Source of the DNA: Phalacrocorax aristotelis
Taxonomy: Eukaryota; Chordata; Aves; Suliformes; Phalacrocoracidae
NCBI RefSeq assembly: GCF_949628215.1
Contig: NC_134276.1
Span: forward strand, 11,621,690 to 11,685,689
DNA length: 64,000 bases
Direction of reading: 5' to 3'
Position 1 is the stretch's first letter, and each line of letters opens with the position of its first letter. Below are positions 50,619-62,500 of the stretch, piece after piece. The translations under genes and the position numbers were made by a program. Below the pieces are notes generated by a model. That model was not told where the DNA came from and did not search any database. It saw nothing but the letters and a program-made list of their open reading frames with translations.

Positions 50619-52171
50619 AACACAGTTCAAAACATTGTTCAAAGAAAGAATTGTTCCAAAATCTGACCCTTCCTCACAATTGACAGAAAATATTTGGAAT
50701 GGTGCTAAATTATTAGGTGTGGATTCTACCACCACATCATTTCCTGAATGGGATCCCGCTCTGCATGGTGTCTGTTTGAGTCCTGCTGTATGGTCAATAA
50801 CTCATGTCTGTTAAAGTAAGTTTTTATACCATGTATTATTACAAAGCATTGCATTTGAGTTGACCTGGAAATCAATCACATTAATAAAATTTATATTAAT
50901 ATAGATGACTAAATGCAGCTCTTGCATGGTGAAACCTCTTTTTGTAGCAATATTTTATTTTTCTATATAATAATTTATCCATCTATCAACATCAAAATCC
51001 TTAAATTAACCTTTTCCCTCTCTTATTACAATTCAAAATCCATTTTTCCTCAATTTACGTTTGAATAAAAAAATATAAATGCAATTTAAAGTGTAATTAA
51101 CCATCAAGATAGGTGATATGGTATAACATGATTTGAAACTATATTCAGGAAGAACATATCAGCTCTGTACAGACTTATGCATCTTTGACGAAATTATTAT
51201 TTCCATTATATGAAAGTATTTATACCAGCATACAAGATATAGACACTTAAAGAAAAAGGAGGAATAAAGTCAGGTAGAGCCTGTATTCTGCACAGGTAAC
51301 TAGTGAAGCCAAAACTAAGGGACAAAGTCTCTTTCCAGAAAATATGAAGTGTTTTCAAGCATTTAATGTTATCTTGATGAAAAAGTGTTGTATTTTCTGT
51401 TTATTAAATGAATGTGTTCCAGAATTGTTCTTTCAATATAAGTCTGATTAGAAAAAAGCTTACCCGTATGTAGATGGGTGAGGACGACTTCTAAATTCTA
51501 TTTCAGTAAAGAGGGAAGTGGAAGTGCGGTAAAGTCTAAATGAGACTGAAGCGATGCATTAGCCTTATCCTGTCTCTCTGTGCAAGTGAAAATTTTGCTC
51601 TCAAGGAAGAATGAAAACTAAGGATTCAATCCTATTACTGTTGACTTCAGTGAGACCATGTTTTCACATCAAATTATTGGCTAAATAGAATAATTCTGTC
51701 TGGCTCATTCTCAGGGGCAGAAATGCACCCCCTTCTCTCCACATTTTACTTTAAGAAAACATTTAGCTAAAAGATTATTAGTCCTATTTCCCAAATATGT
51801 TGTAAAGAACTGCACAAGTCTGGGGATTTCAGAGTGAGTAAACATCTATGGAATATTGTATATAATTCTTAATGTGTGTATAACACAATTTTGGTCATCT
51901 GAACAATTTCTTCCATTTAAAGGCATTTACAGATTCAATGGAAAATGTGGAAGAGAATTTGTTTTCAGTCATCTATAGATATGTTGCTATTTTAACAGGA
52001 TCTTGCACACATGGTCTATAATAATAAATTAATATTTTGCCTCAAGTTATTATGAGCATGCAAAGAGACTGCTATGGATGTCAGTTGTAGAACACATAAT
52101 TGATTCCTGTTCATCCTCTTGGAGTAACACCTCAAGCTGTAGTAAACAAAAATTACTGAAAATAAGTTGGA
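50619..52171. other. Intergenic 3' flank, nothing recognised
   Basis: AT-rich DNA between two CR1 tails. Contains further AATAAA hexamers (for example 50883 and 51263), as expected in AT-rich sequence. No coding or RNA gene seen. Confidence 0.5.
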
Positions 52172-52411
52172 ACATACGAAGTTCCACCTGAATATGAGGA
52201 AAAACTTCTTTCCTGTGCGGGTGCCAGAGCAGGGGCACAGGCTGCCCAGGGAGGCTGTGGAGTCCCTTCCCTGGAGACATTCAAACCCCGCCTGGACACG
52301 TTCCTGTGCCCCCTGCTCTGGGTGTGCCTGCTCAAGCAGGGGGTTGGACAAGATGATCTCCAGAGGTCCCTTCCAACCCCTATCATTCTGTGATTCTGTG
52401 ATTCTGTGATT
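52172..52411 (+). mobile_element. CR1 3' end, young-looking, sense
   Basis: About 240 bases of CR1 tail: GTTCCACCTGAATATGAGG, GGCACAGGCTGCCCAGGGAGGC, GGGTTGGACAAGATGATC, CCTTCCAACCCC, then three tandem copies of the 8-base unit ATTCTGTG (52385-52408). It is nearly the same as the tail of the 5.8 kb element in inverse orientation. Strong 5' truncation is the usual outcome of CR1 insertion. Confidence 0.95.
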
Positions 52412-53980
52412 TTTTAAATCTATATTTTTATAAATATTTCTGCAGCATATATTTACTCTGGGGTAAGAACCACATTAAATACATTGTAAAAAAATGGATA
52501 CTCTGAATTTAACAACTTGAGTTGGAGGTTGAAACCACAAAGAATGTGACCCATTGTGTATCTCACTGGACCTGGTCACAGAGGTGGGACTGTCACATTC
52601 ACTAACTGTAGAGACTGTTGTGCTCAGCCCTGAAGGCTTTAGTCTCTGGGGACAGCTGGGAAGGTCCTATGGGATATTGTTGGTGTCCAGTCACAGAACA
52701 AATTAACCTCATGTCATTGTACAGGCAAAACTCCAAATAGTTCAATAGCTGCAGAATAAAGCCTTGAAATTGCTGTATAAATAATTATTCTTTGGGAGAA
52801 TAAAGAAGAGCTGGACATGGTTACAGCATTTTGAAAATCATATTTTATGTCTGAAATACACACCAACTAATTTTACTCTTCTGTAAACTTACTGGTTTTC
52901 CCTTCCACCTACAATCACATGATAAAATCAACTAAATGCATACTAACTGAAATTATAGGCAGGAACAAGTGAGGTCCATTGAAGCCCGCTGTGTTTTTTA
53001 ATTACAAACTAATGAACAGTAAGATTTTGTCCTTAGAAAAGAAGAAAAGAACAAAACCAATAACAACAACAACCACCACAACAAAAAAGCCTGTGAAAGC
53101 AAGCCATGTGTCCGTAATTTTAAATTGTTTCACAAAGAAACCTTGTGGCAGACCACCTGTTTGCATGTATTTAGTGTAAATGTAACCATTTCACCCTGGA
53201 AAAAGATCCAAGAGGCTTTGCAAAATTAAAAAAAAAACAAAAACTATGCTATTCCAAGGCAGAAGTTACTCTACTGTAGAAACGTGCACTTTGCAATTCT
53301 TAACTTTCAGCAGTCCCCATAAGACTCTGAAGACATACACGGAATAACATGAGAGCAAAATGGGGAAGACTGCACAATGGTCTCCAGCCACAGAGAATTT
53401 CATTTTGTCCACAAAACACAGATCACCTGATTGCTGTGAACACAAAAGAAGTACATTAATATGCCAGGCCCAGGAAGGTCTCTGGAAATCCAAGGTTTTG
53501 CTGCAGCTGCTGCTGTCCAGGATGGTTTATGGGAAGATACCACCACAGCTATTGCTAATAGGAATGTCACTGCCTCCTCATTCTCTGCTGACAGCAAATT
53601 CCTAGGACTCTATATTTTGGCTCTTTACTGTATTGTGTTTGCACCTTTTTCTCTCCCTTTTTCATGTCAAAAGCAACTTGGTCCAGCCTAGTTTCCCCAG
53701 CCTTAGAATAGTTTGCTTAAATGGCTGAGCAGCCTTAAGCTGTCTCTACCACTGATAAAAAAAAGCACTTCCAGGAAGAACAACCTCTCTCATAGCCCAT
53801 TGTTTTCAATGCCAGTACTTTTTCTGTTTTTGAACTATTATTACCAATAAAGAAAAAACCCTCACAACCATTTTTAAGAGATCTTAAAATAAAGACTACC
53901 TCTAGCTTGAAACGTTCACATCTGTGTGGTAATCAGTATATGAGTAGTGTACATTTTCCCTCACAATCTCAGTAACACTG
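52412..53980. other. Intergenic stretch, nothing recognised
   Basis: AT-rich sequence with a short AAC/CAA-rich low-complexity tract at about 53040-53090. Open frames are short and without recognisable domains. A CTGCAGCTGCTGCTGTCC run at about 53500 gives low-complexity translations only. Confidence 0.5.
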
Positions 53981-55760
53981 TCAGAATCCCAGAATCATAG
54001 CTTAGGTTGGGAGGGACCTCCAGAGGTCATCTTATCCAATGCCTGGCTCAAAACAGATCATGATGTTCAGGACCATGCTCAGTCAACTTTGAATACCTCT
54101 AAGCATGGAAACCACACAACTTCTCTGGACATCCTACACCAATATTTGATCACCCTCGTGGTATATCTTTTTCCCCTAATATTTATTTGGAATCTCCCAT
54201 ATTGCAACTTACTCCCTTTTCCTCCCATCTTATCACTATGCACCTCCAGGAAGACTCTAGCTCTGTCATCTCCTGATTAGGTAGTTGTAGGCGGCCGTAA
54301 GGTCTGCCCTTCAACAGGTCTTGTCCAAGATGAACAAATCCCTTCCCTCATATGTCCTGTGCTCCAGGCCCTTGACCAGCTTGGTGGCCTATGCTGGACT
54401 CACTCCCATATATGAATATCTATCTTGCACTGGGGAGCCCAAAACAGGACACAGTACTCCAGATGTGGTCGTAAAAGTGCTGAATAAAGTGGATAACTTC
54501 CTCTGACCTGCTGGTGACTCTTTCCCTAATGCAGCCCTCTACTGTAAGTACCTGTTATGGCTTATGGTCAACTTCTTGTCCATAAAGACCCTCATGTCCT
54601 TTTCTGCAGAGCTGCTTCCTAGATGGCTGGGCCACAGCCTGTAGTGCTTCATGGTGTTATTCTATCCTACATGCAATATCCTGCTCTTACTGAACTTCAT
54701 GACGTTTCTTGCAACCCATTTCGTCAGCATGTCCAGGTGCCTCTGAGTAAGTCCTGTCCTTCAGGATATTGACTGCTTTCTCCAGTTTGGTGTTGTCCAC
54801 AAACTCACTCTGTCCCATCGTCTGGGAATTTAGGCATCATTGGTCCCATTGACCCCTGAGGGACCCCACTAGTTACTGGCCATTAGCTGGACTTTGCACC
54901 ACTCATTATAGCTCTTCAGGTCCACCAGTTGAGCCAATTCTCCACCCACCTTTCTATGCACTTATACAGCCCTTATCTTACAAATTCAGTGATAAGGAGA
55001 TTATGGGAGATTGTGTCAAAAACCTTGCTAAAAATCAAGGTGTACAACATCCACTTCCCTCCCTTGGCCATGGTACCAGTTACCTCGTCACAGAAAGCAA
55101 TGAGGATGGTCAGGCATGATTTCCATTTGGTAAACCTGTGCTGGCTGCTCTCAATCACCTTTTTGTCTTTCGTAAGTTTAGAAATTAATTCTAGGTGGAT
55201 TTGCTCCATCGCCTTCCTGGAGACTGAGGTGAGACTAAGCAGCCTGTAGTCCTCTGGATCCCTCTTCTTGCCCTTCTTAAAGATGGTGTGACATTTGCCT
55301 TTTACCAGTTATGAGAAGCCTCCCCAGTCACCACGACATTTCAAAAATGATGTAGTGTGGCCTCACAATATCATTAGCAAGCTCCCCCCACACCCTTAGG
55401 TGCATCCCATCTGGTCTCATGGACTTGTGTATGCCCAAGAGGCTTAAGTGATCCCTAACTCTTTCTTCCTCTACTGTGAGTACTGATTTACTGCCACACA
55501 TCATGCGAGAAGGCTCAGGGACCTGGGCAGCCTGAGGACAAGTCTTACTATTGAAAACTGAGAGAAAAAATGCATTTAATACCTCTGTCTTTTCCTTGGA
55601 GCTTCTCACCGGGTTCTCTGCCCCACTGACAAATGGGCCCCCATGCTTTTTACCCTTCTTTTTAATACCAGTGTATTTGTAGAGACCTTGCTTGTTGCTC
55701 TTCACCTTGCTCCCTCCTGGACTATGTGCCATGTGAAGGAGATTATTGCACAGATACAGT
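53981..55760 (-). mobile_element. CR1 LINE, old, antisense, about 1.8 kb
   Basis: The + strand starts with the reversed tail (CAGAATCCCAGAATCATAG, GGGAGGGACCTCCAGAGGTCATC) and ends in the endonuclease-RT linker. On the - strand, landmarks in order are GLYKYTGIKKKGKK with EVLNAFFLSVFNSKT (55710-55550), RPDGMHLRVWGELANDIVRP (about 55430-55360), SQHRFTKWKSCLTILIAF (about 55145-55095), FSKVFDTISHNLL (about 55025-54990) and FVDNTKLEKAVN (motif C, about 54810-54770, second Asp changed to Asn). Frames are broken between all of these. Older than the 39-41 kb copy. Confidence 0.9.
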
Positions 55761-56739
55761 TGCAATCTCTGTGCTCCAGAGTCTGAAGAAGCCTTTCCCT
55801 TTCCATTCCATTTGCAGCAGCCTGACATTGCAGCTGGGAGAAGTAGGCACTATTTTGTATGACTTCCCATAGTGAGAAAGGTTAGGTGGCACAGGATATT
55901 CTTGATGATCCAAACTGAATGTATAGCCCAGCAGGAGAGAGGCTGCATTGGCAAGTCATCTAGTATTCCTTGACAATAACATTTTGATCAAATGCTAAAG
56001 CATGTTGAGAAGTAAATATTTCTGTGAAGGAATCAATCAATCAAAAAGAAAGATAAGGTTTTGGGTTTTTTTCCTTTTATATTTCAGTACTAATCCAGGG
56101 ACTTCTAAAAGATATTTTTGACATAGAAAATGTTATTATCATATCCTGCACTTTCCATTACTCTCAGGCAGAACTCCACTGACAACCCATTTCATCAGCC
56201 TGGTCCAAGCGGTTGTGTGTCTCTTAAAGCATCCTGTCAAATGTTGATCTTGGCCAGCTTAACTGCTGCAAACCTTTTTTCTATTTCCTTTATCATTCAC
56301 TTTGTTTAACAGGTAAGGAACCAGAAATATTTGTATGAAGAATATGCAATATATCTTTTAAAAAATACAAGATAGATTTTCCATGTTGTCGTGTATTCAC
56401 CAGTACCACATGCCTTAGTTTATATATGATAATTCATAAAGCCAAGTGCTAGTGATCCCAATGCCTTTCAAATAATAAGCCCTAATTCAGTCTTTAATCA
56501 ACTGCAGCCTTTTTGTCATGTTTTAATTGCTATGTCATTGGAAATCAATGTAAATTTTGTGTTCATAGGGCTAGATTCCTGCAAGGGTTAATTAGTCCTA
56601 GTCCAGCACATTGCACAATATAGCAGCAGGAAATAGGAATTTCAAGCAACACTACATCATTAAACACAGTGCATCAAAAGACTTTTTCCCTTTGCTCTGA
56701 AGTGGCACTAATCTTAAATAGGGCATCACTGCAACACCA
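55761..56739. other. Intergenic stretch between two CR1 copies
   Basis: About 1 kb of AT-rich DNA with no recognisable repeat or gene. It separates an antisense from a sense CR1, so the two elements lie with their 5' sides facing each other. Confidence 0.5.
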
Positions 56740-57041
56740 AGAAAGCCTGTTCTGCTGCTGTGAGACGGGCTTTAAACTGAAGGACTTGCCGGGTGGGATC
56801 TGTGGCAAAAACGCTCACACCAGCACATCCAACAGGGGAGTAAGTCAGGCCAAGCAGTGTGGTGATAAAGGTTCCTTAGCTGCCTCCCAAGAGGTGAAAC
56901 AGAAGAGTAATCACCTCAAGTGTATGTATACAAATGCTTCAGTCTAGGTAACAACAGGAGGAACCGGAGCTCTGTGCCCACTCAGAAGGGTACGACATCA
57001 TAGGGATAACTGAAACATGGTGGGACAACTCAAATGGCTGG

Positions 57042-57485
57042 GTGATCATGATGAACAGTTACAAGCTCTTTAGTAAAGACAGGCAGGGTAGAAGAGGTGG
57101 AGGAGTTGCACTCTACATCAAGGAACACCTTGAATGTATTGAAGTCAACTATGGTGATTGCGACTGCTCTATCAAATGCCTCTGGGTTAAAGTCAAAGGG
57201 GTCAACTCCAAGCAGGACCTCACAGTGGGCATCTGCTATCGACCTTCTAACCATGACGATGAAGCTGACGAAGCGATATTTGGGGTGCTAAAGCAAGCTT
57301 CTGGCCAGCAGAACCTGGTCCTGATGGGTGACTTTAACTACCCAGACATCTGCTGGAAGAACAATACGGCAGCTCACATGTCATCCACCAAGTTCCTAGA
57401 ATGTATAGAGGACTATTTCCTGATACAAATGTTAGATGTGCCATCCAGGAAGGAGGCGCTGCTGGACTTGCTATTCACAAACTGA
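57042..57485 (+). pseudogene. CR1 endonuclease fragment with premature stop
   Basis: 147 codons of the AP-type endonuclease: [14 protein letters not shown], the [10 protein letters not shown] block, [11 protein letters not shown] (the conserved GDFN catalytic segment) and [12 protein letters not shown] at 57483-57485 ends the frame. The expected SDHNIVEF block, with the conserved Asp-His pair, still follows in the same frame at 57531, so a single nonsense codon separates the core from its last motif. The N-terminal part before 57042 (TETWWDN at about 57010) is also recognisable. The enzyme normally nicks target DNA to start insertion. This copy is broken. Confidence 0.9.
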
Positions 57486-58120
57486 GAAAGCCTGCTTTGT
57501 AATATCTCAGTTAGTGATAGCCTTGGCTGCAGTGACCACAATATTGTGGAGTTTGGGATCCTGCTGAGTGTGCTGAAGGTCAGCCCTAAGCTAAGGAGCA
57601 AACTTCAGTGCACTCAGGGCTCAGTTGGGAGGGATTCGATGGGAGGCTTCCATGGAATACAAAGGAGCTAGTGAGTGCTGGGAATTCTTCAAGAACTCTC
57701 TGTTGAAAGCACAAAGCCAATTTATCCCCTAAAAAGGAAAGGGAAGTAAGCAGAACAAGAGGCCCCAATGGCTCAACCATGACCTCCTGGGTCTACTCAA
57801 ATCCAAAAGGGAAGCACACCAGAGATGGAGAAGTGGAGGATTATCCACTGAGAACTACAAGAGCATAGCCAGAGAGTGAAGACATGCAGTTAGGAAAACA
57901 AAAGCCCAATTTGAATTGAAACTGGCTGTAGACGTAAAAAACAACAAGAAAGGGTTCTTCATACATGTCAACCATAAGCAGAAAAATAAGGAAAACATAG
58001 GCCTACTGTTAAACAGAAAAGGAGTCAATCACCAACGATGCAGAAAAGGCAGAGGTCCTCAGCACCTTCTTCACCTCTGCCTTTACCAACACTGTTGGGT
58101 CCCAGGCATCGGGAACAAAA

Positions 58121-59125
58121 TTGCCGATCGATCCAAACACTGACCCACCATCAGTGAGGGAAGAGTTAGTACATAAATTTCTACAGGAGCTTGACCCCTA
58201 CAAATTGATGGGCCCTGACACCATCCACCCAAGGGTGTTGAGAGAGCTGGCTGACATCATTGCAAGGCCACTCTCCGTAATCTTTGAGAAGTCATGGAGA
58301 ACAGGGGATGTCCCAGAGGACTGGAGGAAAGCAAATGTTACCCCTATCTACGAGAAGGGCTTGAGGGAGGATCTGGATAACCATAGGCCCATCAGCCTTA
58401 CTTCAATCCCTGGAAAAGTTATGGAACGAATCCTCCTGGGGGCCATCACAAGTCAAATGAAGCACATGATTGGGAAAAGCCAACATGGCTTCACTAAAGG
58501 CAGATCGTGCTTGACAAACCTGGTGGCCTTCTATGACAAAGTGACTTACCTGGTTGACATGGGGCAGGCGGTGGACATTGTCTACCTGGGCTTCTCCAAG
58601 GCCTTTGATATGGTCCCCCACAGCCTTCTCCTGGAGAAATTAATGCGTTGTGGCCTAGACAAGTGGTCTGTGCAGTGGGTGGGGAATTGGCTGACAGGCC
58701 GCACCCAAAGGGTGGCAATAAATACCTCCTTTTCCAAGTGGCAACCTGTCACTAGTGGAGTCCCCCAGGGATCGATATTGGGCCCAATGTTATTCAATAT
58801 CTTTATAAGTGATCTGGATAACGGCATCAAGTGTAGCCTGATGAAGGTTGCTGGTGACACCAAGTTGAGTGGGGAAGTAGACACTCCAGAAGGGAGAGTT
58901 GCTCTGCAGGGAGATCTGGATAGGCTGGAAGAGTGGGCCGGCAAGAACCTTGTGAAGTTCAACAAGGACCAGTGTAAGGTCATGCCCCTGGGAAAACACA
59001 ATCCAGGAGTGCAGCACAGACTGGGATGCACCTGGCTGGAGAGCAGCTCTGTGGAAAGGGACCTGGGGATGCTGGTAGACAGAAAGCTCAACATGAGTGA
59101 ACAGTGTGCTGCCGTACAAGGATAG
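58121..59125 (+). pseudogene. CR1 reverse-transcriptase fragment (334 codons), catalytic residues lost
   Basis: The longest open frame in the window after the receptor. In order it shows PDTIHPRVLRELADIIARPLSVIFEKSW, VPEDWRKANVTPIYEKG, NHRPISLTSIPGKVMERIL, QHGFTKGRSCLTNLVAFYDKV, motif A, motif B ([25 protein letters not shown]), motif C and FNKDQCKVMPLG. Motif A reads YLGFSKAFDMVPHS, where the catalytic Asp before FSK is Gly. Motif C reads VAGDTKL (codons 58847-58858) where FADD is expected, so its first Asp is also Gly. The fragment is therefore catalytically dead despite its open frame. It ends at the 59.11 kb deletion. Confidence 0.93.
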
Positions 59126-59511
59126 GCTGGAAGAACAGGGTTTGTTCAGCCTTGAGAAAAGGAGGCTCAGAGGGGATCTCATCACTACGCACCAGTACTT
59201 AAGGGGTAGCTACAAAGAAGATGGAGACTCCCTTTTTACACAGAGTCACACGGAGAGGACCAGGGGGAATGGACACAAGTTGCTCTTGAGGAGATTCCGA
59301 CTGGACACCAGAGGGAAATTTTTCACAGTGAGGACAGTCACCCATTGGAATAATCTCCCCAGGGAAGTAGTTGACTCGGCCACATGGGACACCTTAAAGA
59401 GTCGTCTGGACAGGGTGCTGGGCCATCTTGTCTAGACTGTGCTCTTCCTAGAAAGGTTGGACTAGATGATCCCTGAGGTCCCTTCCAACTGTGATTCTGT
59501 GTTTCTGTGAA

Positions 59512-62500
59512 TTTTAAGCAGACATTTAGTATTTCAGGGTATTTTATATAATTATCAGTTACAAACTATCAAAAAGCTACCACAGTGATTGATCTGCATA
59601 CACTTGGGTCATTGGTTACAACACCCAGCTTTTAGCTGGAAATACAAAAAGTGAGTACAATGGCTTTAATAACCTTCTCTGGTGTATATTGCAAATTGAT
59701 ATGGCATTCAAGTCATCTGCATTAAAGCACATGCTGCATATGGAGTTTTGTCCCAGATTTGTTTGTGTGGAGAAAAATTAAAAAAAAACCCAAACACAAC
59801 ATGACAATATTCCATATATAGAGACCATCTTTTAAATGCTTTACATACAAGGAACTAGGTGGCCTCAAGATCCTGGAGTTTTATCCTCCATCTTGTTCTC
59901 TAATGGTTTATCAAAAAGATACATTTTCTTGTTGAGCAACAACTGCCATCATCCTAAATTTCCTATGTAAAAAATAATTTGCATGGATTGAACTAAAACC
60001 TATGACCCAAAAATTGTATTATCTGAAAGAATTTGTTGTGCTACTGATTACTGATGCATTTAATTCTGTGTCCCCCCAACTCCACCTCAGAGGACCACAG
60101 CTTTGTTACAACAAGGTTTTAATTCCATGCCCTTTTCATCCTGACCTATTCTCTCTCTCATGTGCTAATTTTCTTGGAACTAGGAAGGGATTTTACAGTA
60201 AATTTGAATGTGGCTCCCTCAGCTAAATATAATTTTAAAACATATCAGAAACAGTGATGTCTTCTTCATAGCTTGTTAATGAAAGGCATTTGAAGTTACA
60301 GAAATCACAAAGGAACATGAATGTAAACCATGATCTGTTCTGTCTCTCTTTAGACCAGTATGCAGCAAACAGGAGACAGGGATTATTTTTTTGTTGCTGT
60401 TTTTATTAAATAATACATCTGTGTTACCCACATTCCTTCCAGCAAGGCTCTCTCTAATGAAAAGAGTGACTATATGTCTCATAAATTTTACTCATGACAT
60501 ATGAATAAAGATCATAAAAGGCATCTCTACAGCCACATAATTCAGTCCATCGTATGGGAACTTCCTAGGTGTCACACACCATGCACGTGTCATTACTTGC
60601 ATACACTGAATACTCTCCAGAGCGGTAGGAATCTGTTAACATAACAAGTCCTACATGGCTCACTGAAAATGAAACCCAGGTAAGCAGATCTTCTGTCTTT
60701 GTTTTTTTTCCAATGATCTCTACAGATTTACTGACACTACAAATCATTCTGCCTTAGAGAGCAGAGATCCAAGTAAAAGGTCAAATTATATTGGCTATGA
60801 GGGTGAATTTGTTGTGAGCTGCTGTGAGATAAATGGTCAAATGAATGACACATTTCTGTTCCTCAGAGTACTGAGACTCTGCTTCTGGAAACGGCCTCTG
60901 TTCCCATCACATTCACAAATATATGCACCTTGGAGTCTATTAAATTCTCACACCCTCCTCAGGGAGACAAGCAGATGCCTACAAAACCAGGTGGCTCAGA
61001 AAATGGTTAAGTAGGCTTAGAATTCCTCAATTATTATGTCAGCAATATTTACTGTCTTGCTGCTCTAGTGATGTCACTAACATTTGTGTATCAGATTGGA
61101 TGCTAAACGCCTATCACGAGATCAGTGATAAAACCACAAGTGTTAGAAACACTCAGAATACAATGGGAGTATGTTGTTTCTTTTTGTTTTTTCTGGATGA
61201 CATTTCTTATAAGTAGTTTGAATGGGATGCCTTATAGTTTAATGGCAGAAAGATAAAACATGCTGTATTTTTCTTGGCTCCATGGAAAACCCAAAGTAGA
61301 GAGTATTGGTTCAATGTCTTGCAAGTGTTAGCATTCCCAGCTTAGACAAGGCCTTCTCACGACAAAGGTAAGTGCAAGAAGTCAACATTTCAGCCATCTT
61401 TCAATTCTGGCCTCCTAGATTTGCTCCAATGAGTTCTTGGGCTCTACTTCCACCCAAACTCTAAAGACACTCCATAACCTCAGGCATTTATGGGCCACAC
61501 TGAAGCAGCTGAAGAAAGCATGGCTCCACAATGTGTATTGCTCTTCATGTTTCAAAGAAACTTGAATCTTTTTGAGAGTGGTGCTCCCCACTTGGTCCTG
61601 TACTGCCCATACATGTGGGTGAAGGAAGGCCTAGCGTGCAGACCTGCTGTAAGAGCTTGGTGTGGTGGCAGCATATACATATGGATATCTAATAAATATC
61701 AGCTACAACTATATGTGGACATATAATACCATACATGGTAACTGTTATGTTGTAAAAGACTCAGTACAAGCAGGATGGGATTAAACTGCTATTTATCTAG
61801 TTGCAAAACCACTGTGAGCCTTTAGGAGGGATAAAATTAAGAAATCAAGACAGTAGCTGTGTTGGAAGGACTGACCTTAGATCTTCAACTTGTCCTATAC
61901 CATGGAAAAATCTCATTTGAAATTTCCCACTCCATCTTGTAATCCTATTTTCTCAAATTTAGAATAAAAATATCACTTACACTGGTGATAAAGGGATAAA
62001 GGGATAGGTCTGTAACACAAATGACATTTTGCCCTATTTTATCTCTCAACAAAAGCACATGGAAAGAATATAATTTTTTTCCCCACTGGAAACACCAAGA
62101 CACCAGAGTACATTTGTAGTCATGAAGGTAAAAAATGAAGTTTCTTTTGATCCTCCCCCAAACATCATAGGTATTAACAATATGTAGCTTAAATTTTATA
62201 GGGCTTTTGTATAAGAAATTAGTTGTTTCTTTAGGAGTTCTGTATTATAAAAGCTGTGTGTGTTTTTGGAGAGTTAGCATAATCCTTTCTCCTTAGGCCA
62301 TAAGTAGTTAATACATTCTTTATTTCCAAGGGGCTGACAGCTCACTTGTCTGTAGCATTTTAGCAGTTTCTTCATAGTGTTAATTGGATAAATTGTAACA
62401 CCTACTATATAAAAATGAAGAAAAAAGTATTTATTAAAATCTCTTAAAAGAAAACACTCAGCAAGAAGGTTTTTTATCACCTCATACTTGATGGAGGACT

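Larger units (their letters stand above)
56740..59511 (+). mobile_element. CR1 LINE, longest copy in the window (about 2.8 kb), sense
   Basis: Covers the pre-endonuclease part (GTGAGACGGGCTTTAAACTG at 56760; CTCAAGTGTATGTATACAAATGC at 56918), the endonuclease, the linker, the RT and the 3' tail, ending GGTTGGACTAGATGATCCC...CTTCCAACTGTGATTCTGTG at about 59454-59500. An internal deletion at about 59112 joins the end of the thumb region (NMSEQCAAV) straight to the AGGATAGGCTGGAAGAACAGGG part of the 3' region, removing roughly 200 bases present in the 40.9-41.1 kb copy. It is 5'-truncated, and a stop and lost catalytic residues inactivate it. Confidence 0.95.
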
